The notes under the pieces: generated by a model
What the model was told of the DNA's origin: nothing
The model's database searches: none
What the model saw: the letters and a program-made list of their open reading frames with translations, nothing else
Part shown: positions 1 to 8,303 of the stretch, piece by piece
Layout of the letters: the number at the start of each line of letters is the position of its first letter
Position numbering within the stretch: position 1 is the first letter of the stretch
Position numbers and translations under genes: made by a program
Assembly: GCF_003751385.1 (NCBI RefSeq)
Contig: NZ_RJVA01000014.1
Location: 62,001-126,000, forward strand
DNA length: 64,000 nt
Reading direction: 5' to 3'
DNA from: Desulfosoma caldarium
GTDB lineage: Bacteria; Desulfobacterota; Syntrophobacteria; Syntrophobacterales; DSM-9756

Positions 1-312
1 GCCAAAGAAAAGGGGTTTGTGGAACCCAAGCGTCCCTTGACCCACGACACCTACCTCACCATTTTGGAACGGGCCGGGGTCCGTTTCGAGAGGGTGGAAA
101 TTTACACCATGAAGGAAAACACCTATTACGCCCGCATCATCGCTCGTGTCGGGGACGAGGAGGTGGTCTTTGACAGCCGCCCCAGCGACGCGGTAGCTCT
201 TGCGTTGCACGAAAAATGCCCCATTTTGGTGAACCGAAGGCTGCTTCGCCGGGAACTGACGCCCGAGGAAGTCAAGGAATACGAATCCATCATCAAGACG
301 GTCAAGTTTTGA
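1..312 (+). CDS. Bifunctional nuclease family protein (DUF151/BFN), 5' end outside window
   Basis: The reading frame is open from base 1, so the start lies upstream; 103 codons are visible. The stretch SRPSDAVALAL is the signature of the DUF151 family, preceded by a typical YYARI...DEEVVFD strand pattern. Family members are small proteins, some with RNase/DNase activity (plant BFN1), others without known activity; the role in bacteria is unsettled. The GTG at 19 could be read as a start but the frame continues upstream in family-like sequence, so I treat it as internal. The C-terminus ends shortly after the conserved domain, as usual. Transcribed convergently with the DHH/CBS gene. Confidence 0.85.
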   Translation, partial: AKEKGFVEPKRPLTHDTYLTILERAGVRFERVEIYTMKENTYYARIIARVGDEEVVFDSRPSDAVALALHEKCPILVNRRLLRRELTPEEVKEYESIIKTVKF

Positions 313-429
313 GCGGGGGCATTGTGCGCGCCCCGTCCCGCCTTTTTGGCCCACGAGCCGGCCGCCGCAGGTCCCGTGGTGGGTGCCGAGCGGCAGCCGG
401 CATCGTTCAAGGGCGCCTTGGATAGGCTT

Positions 430-1722
430 TCAAATCAGGTTGTAGTAATAGAGCATCAAGTCGGAACGGGTCACAATGCCCACGAGGCGACCGTTGTCCA
501 CCACGGGCAACCGGCCGATGTCGTGCTTGACCATGAGCCGCAGGGCTGTGGGAATGGTGGCCTGCGGGTCGATGGTGATCACATCCCTTTTCATGAAAGC
601 CTTGACGGGGGCGGAGCGCTGGGTGGGTCGTTCCAACTTCACGAGGTCGCGCACGGAAATCACCCCCACCAGTTTTTCCCCTTCCACGACCGGCGCTCCC
701 GTGTGCCCTCGCCCCTTCAGTTGCGCGTGCACGGCATCCACTGTCTCGTCCGGTCCGACGGTAAATACGGGAAAGGACATGAGATCAAAGATAGGCACGG
801 AGGCGTGTCCGTTTTGGGCCATGAGTTCCCGAATCCAGTTTTCGATGCCTTCCGGGCGAGTGCCCTTGACGAGGGCGGAGGCCGCTTCCGGGCGGCCGCC
901 ACCGCCCAGCGGTTTCATGAGGGCCGCCACGTCCACACTGTCGGGGCCGCTTCGCGCGATGACGATGCTTTGTCGTCGCCGACTATCCCAGAAAAGGCCA
1001 AAGGCGGCATCGGCACTTAATACATCCCGAAGCATGGTCACTACGGAAGCCAGCCCTGAGACGTGTCCGTTCAGGTCGGCTTTGGCAAAACACACCACAT
1101 GACCGTTCATGGTGATGCGTTGCGCGGTCTCCAGAAGGTGCGTGAGGATTTCCTTGTGCTGCAGTCCATAGCCGGGTCTCAGAGCCGTCTGAATGACGTT
1201 CAGGTCCGCCTGGACTTCTAAAAGAAAGGCAGCCGCCCGCGCGTCCGTGGCTCGCGTGCACGGAAAGGTCAGATGCCCCGTATCCTCGTAAATTCCTGCC
1301 AGAAACAGGGTGGCCTGAATGGGATCAATGGCCGCGCGTCGGCGTTCCAATTCCTGCACCAGCAGCGTGGCGGCAGATCCCACGAGGGCCTGCCGGCCGG
1401 AGGCGGCGTGAATGTCTCCGATGTCGGGATGGTGGTCCCACAGGTGAACGTCCAGGTCCGAACGGTTCATGAGCGGGGCCATGCCATCGAGACGTTCCCA
1501 GCGGTTGGCGTCCACGACGACAAGTCGCGACACCTCGTCATGGCGCACCGCCAGGGGGCTCAAAAAAGGGAACAGATCCTTGTGAATGGAAAGAAAAGCC
1601 CGCACGTTGGCATTGATGCTTCGAGGCAAGACGATTTGGGCTTCAGGGTAGAGATGTTTGGCGGCCACCACGGAGGCCAGCGCATCAAAGTCCACGTTCT
1701 TGTGTGTCGTGATAATCTCCAT
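430..1722 (-). CDS. DHH-family phosphoesterase with two CBS domains
   Basis: 430 residues from the ATG at 1722; a GTG 36 bases upstream (1758) is the alternative start. Residues 1-150 are a DHH phosphoesterase domain with NVDFD at 9-13 and DHHP at 96-99, the Mn-binding motifs. DHHA1 follows, with GGGG at 273-276. Two CBS domains span about 312-365 and 372-430. The same order occurs in Desulfobacterota proteins where a CCA-adding polymerase domain is appended at the C-terminus; here the protein ends right after CBS2, so it lacks that part. Likely activity: exonuclease or cyclic-dinucleotide/pAp-type phosphodiesterase, gated by adenine nucleotides bound to CBS. Substrate not determinable from sequence. 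Confidence 0.85.
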   Translation of the reverse strand: MEIITTHKNVDFDALASVVAAKHLYPEAQIVLPRSINANVRAFLSIHKDLFPFLSPLAVRHDEVSRLVVVDANRWERLDGMAPLMNRSDLDVHLWDHHPDIGDIHAASGRQALVGSAATLLVQELERRRAAIDPIQATLFLAGIYEDTGHLTFPCTRATDARAAAFLLEVQADLNVIQTALRPGYGLQHKEILTHLLETAQRITMNGHVVCFAKADLNGHVSGLASVVTMLRDVLSADAAFGLFWDSRRRQSIVIARSGPDSVDVAALMKPLGGGGRPEAASALVKGTRPEGIENWIRELMAQNGHASVPIFDLMSFPVFTVGPDETVDAVHAQLKGRGHTGAPVVEGEKLVGVISVRDLVKLERPTQRSAPVKAFMKRDVITIDPQATIPTALRLMVKHDIGRLPVVDNGRLVGIVTRSDLMLYYYNLI

Positions 1723-1821
1723 GGAGAGCGTCCGTTGCAGTTGTTTATCGACAGCCACAGGGTTTCATGACATGTATCGGTCTATACGCCACATGACTTG
1801 AAAGTTTTCACAAGCCCTTTC

Positions 1822-3106
1822 TCAAGCGCGCTGCATGCGGCCTTTTTCGTCATAGGTCACAGCGCGCAGCAGACCAATGGTGCGTTGGCAGTCTGCGCTC
1901 TGGGGCACGCGACATAGAGCAAAGCCCAGTTTTCGTCCCAGGGCCAACAGCTAGGTGTTTTCTCTGAGCACCGTGCCCCGGTTTCCATGCCCCATTCCTT
2001 CGCAATAGACAAGCAGTTTTCCAAAAACAGAACCGCGATGCTTTGCCTTGCCAGGGATCCACTACCAGCACGGCGAATTCGGCCCTTTTTCCAGTAGGTG
2101 TCGCTGATAACCCGGGCCACGCCCAAAAGTTTTTCCTGGGCGGTTCCCGTAGCCTCCACCGCCACCAAGGCGATTTCGCAGCCATCGTCAATCTGCGCGA
2201 ACTTAACCAGCAAGTCTTCGGACAGCTCCTTAATGGGGCTGAAAAACCGAAAGGAGATGCTCGTGGGCGAAAGCATGTGAAAGAGGCCCACCCGCAGCGG
2301 GGCATCTTCCGGCTTGATGGGTCGAACAAAAACCGGCCGCTCTGCCGTGGTCACAGCGTGCTTTTCATGGCGTGCCGAATATGGGCCGATGATGAGGTGC
2401 ATAGGAGACGGAACGGTGCTGGGCCGAACGAGAACCCGGGCATCCACAACCCACGGCCTTCCGTGTTGCAGAATGAGCGGGTTTATGTCCAGTTCCGTGA
2501 TTTCCCGAAAGTCTGTCACCAGCTGACTCAGCCGAATGAGCAACTCCTCCAGGGACGCCATGTTGGCTGGCGGCCGATTGCGGTCGCCTCGAAGAACCTT
2601 GTAGACCTTGGTGTCTTCCATGAGGCGGTGCACCAGGGAACGGTTTAGGGAAGGAAGCACCAGAGAGCGATCTTTGAGCCGTTCGGCCAGAATACCGCCC
2701 ATGCCAAAAAGGATGACGGGGCCAAAGTGGTCGTCTTTCTTGGCCCCTACGATGAGTTCCACGCCTGTGGCGCCCTGGGCGCTTCGCAGCATGGGCTGCA
2801 CCGAGACGCCGTGAATCTCCGCGTCCGGCTTGTAGGCTCGAGACCTCTCGACGATGGTGCGATACGCGGTGCGCACCTGGCCTTCGTTTTGCCAATCCAG
2901 GACGATACCCCTAGCTTCCGTCTTGTGGGCGATGTCGGGCGAACAAATCTTGAGCACCACGGGAAAGCCCGTGCCCTGGGCCATGGCCGCCGCATGGTCT
3001 TCATTTTGGGCAACGCGCGTGACTCAAGATTTTTCATGACGGCGGCCCCGACGCTTTCCGCCCGTTCACTGGCTCCGATGGCGGCGATGGCCTTTGGATT
3101 GAGCAT
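1822..3106 (-). pseudogene. ADP-forming acyl-CoA synthetase / GNAT fusion, internally deleted and frameshifted
   Basis: The N-terminal 29 residues from the ATG at 3106 are the start of the CoA-binding domain (LNPKAIAAIGASE). After about 3020 the sequence jumps, one base out of frame, into the ATP-grasp domain (FPVVLKICSPDIAHKTEA; in frame from about 2984). The intervening CoA-ligase part, over a kilobase in intact ~900-residue relatives, is missing. The C-terminal GNAT domain needs at least two more frame changes (VVDPWQGK lies in a different frame from LSIAKEWGM), and a TAG at 1951-1953 interrupts the ENT-LLALGRKLGF motif. Intact homologues make ATP from acyl-CoA or act as protein lysine acetyltransferases (Pat type). 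This copy cannot yield a functional product. Confidence 0.85.
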
Positions 3107-3209
3107 TCGGTCGTGATGCAACAATCCCATGAGTCCACTCACGTTGGCGATAGATGGGGCCCAGATCAGTCGCCCGTGCACTGCGTGAAGCCGGTTTCGG
3201 TTGGACGCG

Positions 3210-3668
3210 TCACGCCGCCGACGGGGCTTCCTCTCCGTAGGGATTCACCGTCAGGACCGGCACGCTGGCCCCCTTGACCACACGTTCGGCCACGCTGCCA
3301 AAAACAATGCGCTCCAAACCTTTTCGCCCGTGTGTGCCCATGACAATCAGGTCCATGCCCTGCGTCGCGGCGAACTTCAGAATCTCTTCGGCGGGATCGC
3401 CCGATACCACTTGGCCCTCCATGGGCAGGTCTTGAAAATGTTGCTGGAGAAACTCGTTGAGCTTTTTACGGGCCCCTTCGGCCAGTTCGGTCTGAATGGT
3501 CTTGATACTGGGACGAGGCACATACATGCTTCCCAAATCATCAAATATTCTGGCCACAAAGAGCACGTGCACCTTGGCTTGAAACCGCTCAGCCATTTCC
3601 CGCACCACCGGAACGATTTTTTCCGAAACGGGGGAAAAATCCACGGGGAAAAGAATTTTCTTAAACAT
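3210..3668 (-). CDS. Universal stress protein, UspA family
   Basis: 152 residues from the ATG at 3668, chosen because an AAGGAGGA ribosome site lies just upstream (about 3673-3680); an in-frame upstream start would overlap that site. MFKKILFPVDFS is the classic UspA first strand and loop. The ATP-binding signature G-x2-G-x9-G-S is present as GTHGRKGLERIVFGS near the C-terminus, followed by VPVLTV. Family members bind ATP, dimerise and respond to starvation or redox stress; the specific signal is unknown. It is the only clearly intact gene between 1.8 and 5.7 kb, sandwiched between pseudogenes. Confidence 0.92.
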   Translation of the reverse strand: MFKKILFPVDFSPVSEKIVPVVREMAERFQAKVHVLFVARIFDDLGSMYVPRPSIKTIQTELAEGARKKLNEFLQQHFQDLPMEGQVVSGDPAEEILKFAATQGMDLIVMGTHGRKGLERIVFGSVAERVVKGASVPVLTVNPYGEEAPSAA

Positions 3669-3723
3669 GATCATCCTCCTTAGAATTCGCATGGGCTTTC
3701 AGGCTTCACTGGCTTGGCCATCA

Positions 3724-4110
3724 TAAAGAGAAAGACCGTCCCTTTTGCCCCGGTTCCGAACGCACCCAGGCTTCTCCGCCGTGCCGGTGCGCTACTTTGC
3801 GCACGATGGCCAAACCCAGTCCCGAGCCTTCGGCTGTCGTGCAAAGCTTCAAGTTGCAAAGGGTTCAAAAACCTTTCTCTGGTGTTTCGAAGGAATGCCC
3901 TCGCCGTTGTTGACCACCCAAAATACATAAGATTCTTCTCTTTCCTTAAAACCCACTTGCGGCTCAGGGCGTTCTGGACAAGGTTGCGCAAAGCGCGAAG
4001 CACCGCAACTTCGTCTGCCGTGACCTCGGCGAGCCGCAAATGTTCTGACCATTGCACAGATCTCCTGAAAAGCTCCACCGCAAATTGCTGCCGCAAACTC
4101 TACCACCTCC
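3724..4110 (-). pseudogene. Histidine kinase C-terminal remnant (HATPase domain)
   Basis: Pieces of a histidine-kinase ATPase domain are read in order but in different frames: LRNLVQNAL (N box), FWVVNNGEGIPSKHQ (G1 box), then EGSGLGLAIVRKVAHRHGG (G2 box), ending GTVFLF. At least two frameshifts separate them. The sensor and dimerisation parts are absent; the upstream side ends at the 45-base repeat that starts at 4127. This is a decayed fragment without a possible product. Confidence 0.75.
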
Positions 4111-4126
4111 GAAAGTGGGTGTCCAC

Positions 4127-4171
4127 TTTTCGGACCCGCGGATAAAAAGTAAAGGTCTGACCCCATGTCGT
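4127..4171. repeat. 45-base IS-end-like repeat, copy A
   Basis: This segment matches 35211-35255 at 43 of 45 positions in the same orientation, including an unbroken 30-base core that contains AAAAAGTAAAGGTCTGACCCC. Copy B lies at the outer end of a decayed IS481-family transposase, so copy A is best read as the solo end of a related element whose body has been lost. It separates the histidine kinase remnant from the chemoreceptor remnant, and the chemoreceptor homology begins at its right edge. Confidence 0.7.
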
Positions 4172-4779
4172 TTATGAATGCCGCCGTGGAGGCTGTGCGG
4201 GCAGGCGAAGCCGGCGCTGGGTTCTCGGTGGTGGCAGAAGAGGTGCGAAGCCTGGCGATGCGAAGTGCTGAAGCGGCCAAAAGTACGGCGAATTTAATCG
4301 AACAGTCCCAGAAAAATGCCGATAACGGGGTGCAATCGGCTAACGAAGTCAAAGAAATCCTGATCAAAATCATAGACGGCATCAACAAAGTAAGCCAACT
4401 GGCAAAGGATATCGCGGTGGCAAGTAACGAACAGGCCGAAGGGGTCAACCAAATTAATCTGGCGGTTCTCGAGATGGATAAGGTTACACAGTCCAACGCT
4501 GCCACCTCTGAAGAGTGCGCCTCGGCCAGCGAACAATTATTCGGTTAGACCAAGGAACTCAACGAAATGATACGGCATTTGGCCCGAGTTGCAGGGGCAA
4601 GTCTGCCGTCCGAGACCCAGACCCTCAGCGCCTTGAGACGACCTGTGATGACCAATCCGGCGATCGAAGGCAAAGGCGGCTATAGACCAGCAGCGAGCGC
4701 GACCAATGCCGATTCTTCGGCTAAGACCAAAGCCAAGGCCTTGATCCCCTTTGACGATGATGAGTTCGAGGATTTCTGA
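4165..4779 (+). pseudogene. Methyl-accepting chemotaxis protein, C-terminal fragment with amber stop
   Basis: The sequence starts in the conserved hairpin tip of a chemoreceptor (NAAVEAVRAGEAGAGFSVVA, EEVRSLAMRSAEAA) and continues through the downstream helix to a TAG at 4546-4548. The frame stays open beyond it (TKELNEMIRHLARVAG) to a stop at 4779. The sensor, membrane and first-helix parts are missing; homology begins at the edge of the 45-base repeat, implying loss linked to an insertion element. The amber falls where glutamine is expected (one C-to-T change from CAG). Any product would lack a ligand-binding domain. Confidence 0.85.
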
Positions 4780-5153
4780 GAGAGATAGCAAAATGGTCAC
4801 CGGTTGAGTAAATGGCGACAAACGGGGCGGTAATCTATACCTCGCCCCCCGATTCGACCCTATGGATGCAAGCTGCGGTGCTCGGTGACCGTTACATGTC
4901 ATATACTCCCGGGAACTATTGTAATGACTCTGTAATGACCCCTAGGAATCAAGACCAAAATTTGCATTATTGCCAACGCGGTGCTCTCGGCTTGTTTGGT
5001 TCGCATCAAGAGCAATGAGAGGTGACCCTTTGGCCTTTGCTCCAGGCCTTGACAACCGGCTTTGGGCCTGAAGCGTGGAAGGCGGTTTTGGCGGTTGCAC
5101 TGAGGAAAAGGCGTATGGAAAAAGCGATAGACGCACCGCGTTTGTCTCGCCGG
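4780..5153. other. Non-coding stretch between chemoreceptor and IS3 remnants
   Basis: About 370 bases with only short open frames of no recognisable family. No hairpin terminator or clear IS end was found, although the left end of the IS3 remnant may lie here. Confidence 0.5.
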
Positions 5154-5711
5154 CTAAGCGGCGAGTTTATGACGATACTCAACCGGGCTCATGTATCCCA
5201 ACTCTTGGTGCGGACTCTCGGTGTTGTATTCTCGGATTCAACCCTCGATGATCGTTTTGGCCTCATCAAAGGACGAAAACAGGTTGAGCCAAATACACTC
5301 CTCTTTCAGCGTTCTCATGAACCGCTCGATCATTCCGTTTTGCTGGGGACTGTAGGGGGTGATGTCTACAGGGCGCAGACCACACGCACGCAGCACTTTG
5401 AGATAACGTTTCGACGTGAAGACGCGCCCGTTGTCACTTCTGAGGGCAAGCCCTTGGGAGGCGGCTTTATTGTGCCCAATCGGCGAATGAGCGCATCTTT
5501 CAAAAGCGCCTTCCGCCACCTTGGCGTTTTGTCGCCGGCTGATGCGATAAGCCACAATCTCCCGATTCCAACAGTCGATCACCGCAATCCCATCAAACCA
5601 CCCGGAATCCGAGCAGAAAAAGTGGGTCATATCCGTTGTCCAAAAAAAATGCCAATCACCCCAAGAATAGTTCCCAAAATGCTTGTTTTGATCTGACCAC
5701 CCATATGTCAA
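5154..5711 (-). pseudogene. IS3-family transposase (orfB) C-terminal remnant
   Basis: The rve/DDE integrase core is clear: WTTDMTHF (first D), VIDCWNREIVAYR, LRSDNGRVFTSK (second D), and ITPYSPQQNGMIERF...LKEEC (E). Just after TIIEG a TGA at 5238-5240 stands where tryptophan is expected; the frame then continues through REYNTERPHQELGYMSPVEY to a TAG at 5154-5156. The N-terminal half and orfA are missing, truncated near 5690 next to the AT-rich gene. Not able to transpose on its own. Confidence 0.88.
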
Positions 5712-6238
5712 AATTTGCTTTTTTCGTAAGCCTTTTTTTGCTGCGTTTCTTGGGCTGTCTGCATATTGAACTGCTTATATAAGTCGTCACGAATATAGCG
5801 TATCTCCATATTGAAGCTAAGGTGGGGTGCGTCCAGTTCGATGATTACCCCCTTTGCCTTAAACCGCGCGAACATATCGCCAACAAAAGGGCGACGTTTC
5901 GCTGTTAATGTATATTTCTCAGATAGGAAGGACAATATTTCATCAAAGCGAGTCTTGCACATCGTCATTAATACGCCCGCAAGCTTGTGGTCTTGATCGA
6001 AGATATAAAAAACCTCATAGAGACGTTCTATACCATACCCTTCACCATCAGTTTTAATTTGTGGTCCACGAGTAAACTTGTTTATGCCCGCGTCGTGGAT
6101 TCTGGTTTGCTTCGCTAGCTGGGTCTTAACCTGTTCTAAGGTGCTGGACCCAATTTCAAATCCAAGTACCTGGACTTGAGCAATCGAAATCGAGGGTATA
6201 AATAGCAAACTTAGAAGATAAAAACTCAGAAAACGCAT
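5708..6238 (-). CDS. Predicted exported protein of unknown family
   Basis: 176 residues. A signal peptide is evident (MRFLSFYLLSLLFIPSISIA, cut after about residue 20). The mature part starts VQVLGFEIGSSTLEQV, a layout seen in small periplasmic proteins with a 'GI.iGss.e.v' repeat-like start, and has two cysteine-poor mixed alpha/beta halves; no catalytic motif stands out. The gene is visibly AT-richer than flanking housekeeping genes and lies among insertion-sequence remnants, which suggests acquisition. The last codons overlap the IS3 remnant's first codons. Expression and function unknown. Confidence 0.6.
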   Translation of the reverse strand: MRFLSFYLLSLLFIPSISIAQVQVLGFEIGSSTLEQVKTQLAKQTRIHDAGINKFTRGPQIKTDGEGYGIERLYEVFYIFDQDHKLAGVLMTMCKTRFDEILSFLSEKYTLTAKRRPFVGDMFARFKAKGVIIELDAPHLSFNMEIRYIRDDLYKQFNMQTAQETQQKKAYEKSKF

Positions 6239-6414
6239 TGCCTAGCCTCCGATTCTTTTGAAAAAGTTTAGACGCTGTAGAACCGCTGCCCCATGGCACA
6301 GCAACAAGGCCTAGCGTCCGATTGCCCTAATGTGTGGGTTATGCGTCCGCAACGAAGCTCCCCGCCTTTGTGGCCAGAGTCGGCACTCTGCATGCGCCAG
6401 TGGCTAACGTCTAC

Positions 6415-6702
6415 TTAATTCGTAGGGCTCTCGCTCACCACCTCAGCGTACCTTTTGTGGGCTTTATAAATGCCGACCAGATTGGACAAGCTCACCGCCA
6501 CCTCGAGGTGATCTGCGCCCAGCGCTTTCTCACGGATCTATAGTGCGCGCTTGTAATACTTCTCCGCCTTGGCATAATCACCGTAGGCTTGGAAATGACG
6601 TGCCAGTCCGTCTTCAGTTGATGGGTAGTCTGGGATGAACGTGCACCCAAAAAAGAACGGAACGATCTCGGAAACAAGTAACATCAGCTTCCTGACTTTC
6701 AT
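6415..6702 (-). pseudogene. Small TPR protein with lipoprotein-like start, amber-interrupted
   Basis: One frame of 96 codons runs from the ATG at 6702 (GAGGG upstream) to a TAA at 6415-6417. It opens with a hydrophobic stretch ending VPFFFGC, like a lipoprotein signal. It then reads AYGDYAKAEKYYKRAL, a TAG at 6538-6540, and IREKALGADHLEVAVSLSNL: a kinesin-light-chain-type tetratricopeptide repeat (YKRALxIREKALGPDHPxVA). The amber replaces the residue usually Q, E or A. It follows the TPR gene 6715-7083 directly, so the two probably arose by duplication. Called a pseudogene unless readthrough occurs. Confidence 0.65.
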
Positions 6703-6714
6703 GATGACGCCCTC

Positions 6715-7083
6715 CTATACTTTTTTGGATTCGTTACTGTCCCACCACATTGGTCGCCTCTCCTGGCGAGGGATCGCCCCGATTTGCTGTGAGCGCGCCC
6801 TAAGCTTTCTGGCCTCCTCATGCCGATTCGTTGCTCGATACAGATCTAAAAGATCCGCAAAGTACGTCGCCACATCAAGGTAGTTCGGGCCCACGTTCTC
6901 ATGTCCGACCTATAAGGCTCTCTTGCCGACCGTGACTGCACGATCGTAGTGCCGAGCCCGATAAAGCTCCATTGCTTCCTTATAGAGCGTTTATCAAACT
7001 ACCGCAGCACCTCTAGCGTACGCCCAGCCGGCGGTCAAGCACAGCAGGCCGGTTACGACGATTAACTGAAAGATTTTTGTCAT
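6715..7083 (-). pseudogene. Exported small TPR protein with three in-frame stops
   Basis: The frame from the ATG at 7083 begins with a good signal peptide (MTKIFQLIVVTGLLCLTAGW, then AYA). After VV come TGA and TAA in tandem. The same frame continues with LYKEAMELYRARHYDRAVTV, meets a TAG at 6910-6912, and goes on with VGHENVGPNYLDVATYFADL to a TAG at 6715-6717. The body resembles one and a half TPR units of the kinesin-light-chain type. No frameshift is needed; only point-mutation stops break it, indicating fairly recent decay. Confidence 0.65.
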
Positions 7084-7182
7084 GCTTCTAGCTTTCGTGA
7101 CGACTAACAATCAAATAAGCCGCCGAGGCGCGATCGTTCCAAGGTCACGCTTTATTTGTTAGCGAGGTATGATCTTAGCATA

Positions 7183-7371
7183 TCAATGTGATATAAGACC
7201 ACTGAGAATTCCCATTACTATGCCAGCCAAGATGGTCAAAATTATAAATGCTGGGATCGAAGCGATAGCCCACTTAACCATAAATCCTACCATTGACCAA
7301 AATGGCATTTTTATATTCGTAACGACGACTTCATTCTTGGTGAATATAACCTTGCTCTCCGATTCGTTCAT
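7183..7371 (-). CDS. Small single-pass membrane protein
   Basis: 62 residues starting at the ATG at 7371, preceded at good spacing by GAAGGGGAG. The N-terminal 20 residues are polar (KVIFTKNEVVVTN) and one long hydrophobic segment (about residues 30-58, ASIPAFIILTILAGIVMGIL) should span the membrane. No family is recognised with confidence. Base composition is AT-rich like the gene at 5708-6238, so both may belong to one acquired patch. It looks intact, in contrast to its neighbours. Confidence 0.6.
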   Translation of the reverse strand: MNESESKVIFTKNEVVVTNIKMPFWSMVGFMVKWAIASIPAFIILTILAGIVMGILSGLISH

Positions 7372-7738
7372 AAGTTTCTCCCCTTCTATTGCTGAGCTCC
7401 CACGTTTTAAAGTGCTTGTCGGTTATTCAGTGCACCAAAGCCGGAGCGCCAGCCGGCGGGAATGCCGGTTAATTCTGCTGCAGATCAGCATCACACAACG
7501 CATCACCCCCTTTTCATCCGGCGACGAGTCGCCTCCTTCAAGCCCAGGGCACGGGCAAAGACCATGTCCCTCCCCACCACCGTGAGCATGTTATCAACCC
7601 GCATCCCCTTTGCTGTCTGCATCGGCAAAAACGAGCCCCTCTACGGCCATCCACACCCAGCGTGTTTTCCCGTGGAGCATAGACTCGGGATTCATCCGGG
7701 TTTTCTTTCAGAGCGTCACCGAACACATGAGCAGACTT
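7372..7738. other. Decayed, gene-poor tract
   Basis: No intact gene is visible. On the minus strand a short open piece (reading SMLHGKTRWVWMAVEG) faintly resembles transposase sequence but is too short to name. Probably debris from insertion elements. Confidence 0.4.
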
Positions 7739-8057
7739 TCATTGAGAGGTCCCGCTATAGCCAGGCGAAGAAAACACGGCCGAAGAATGCCCGCGGAGGA
7801 ACATCGCCTCGACCGCAGGGAGTCGCACGAGTCGTTCAGAAACGTATTCACATGGTCCAAAAGGGTCTTTCACATGGCGCAGGAAACCCCACAGAGTCTG
7901 AAGAATCTCTTCCTTGGAGATCTGAGACTGCTTCGCAGCCGTGATTTCCCGGCACACATGGTCCAGACCGGATCCTCGAGGCATGTCGGCGATGGGGGCC
8001 ACCCCCCCCATAGCCGGTGGTCGCTTGGAAGTCTCCCTGGACCCTTTGAACGATCAT
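7739..8057 (-). pseudogene. Unidentified ORF split by a run of eight Gs
   Basis: An ATG at 8057 follows a good AAAGGAGG ribosome site. The first 18 codons (MIVQRVQGDFQATTGYGG) run into an eight-base G tract (C8 on the + strand, 8002-8009). Read straight, the frame becomes arginine/cysteine-rich and low quality; with one G fewer it continues as VAPIADMPRGSGLDHVCREI and on to a stop at 7739. The GYGGVAPIADM...GLD pattern is loosely like the N-terminus of IS1380/IS4-type transposases, but I am not sure of the family. Slippage decay or phase variation are both possible. Confidence 0.4.
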
Positions 8058-8218
8058 GCGCGCCAACCTCCTTTCAGCCACCGGGTGAAGAAAGGATCGA
8101 CACGACATTAAAGGCCACTAAGCGGGAATCACAGCTCATTGTCAATATTTTTGATGCTTTGCAGGGCCGTTGGTCAGCAGTTCGTTTACGGATTTAACGT
8201 TGACTTTTGGTGAAATAA

Positions 8219-8235
8219 ATGCAAATGAGTTGCAT
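8219..8235. promoter_or_regulatory. Candidate Zur/Fur operator upstream of znuA
   Basis: A perfect 6-base inverted repeat, ATGCAA-ATGAG-TTGCAT, lies 68 bases upstream of the znuA start. A metal-responsive Fur-family gene closes the same operon, so an autoregulatory zinc box is the natural reading. The motif is smaller than the textbook 19-23 base Zur box. Confidence 0.5.
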
Positions 8236-8303
8236 CACAAAGGACGATGCTCTTTGATGGGTTTTCTGTTCAGGTTTTTCGCTGTTCGAGTTGGGGAAAG
8301 GCC

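Noticed and set aside
322-1020. Long plus-strand frame opposite the DHH/CBS gene
   Set aside because: It is a shadow: the opposite strand encodes a full, motif-bearing protein in the better frame.
1273-1770. Plus-strand frame of 165 codons
   Set aside because: Lies wholly over the DHH domain on the other strand and is rich in Gly/His/Gln of no family.
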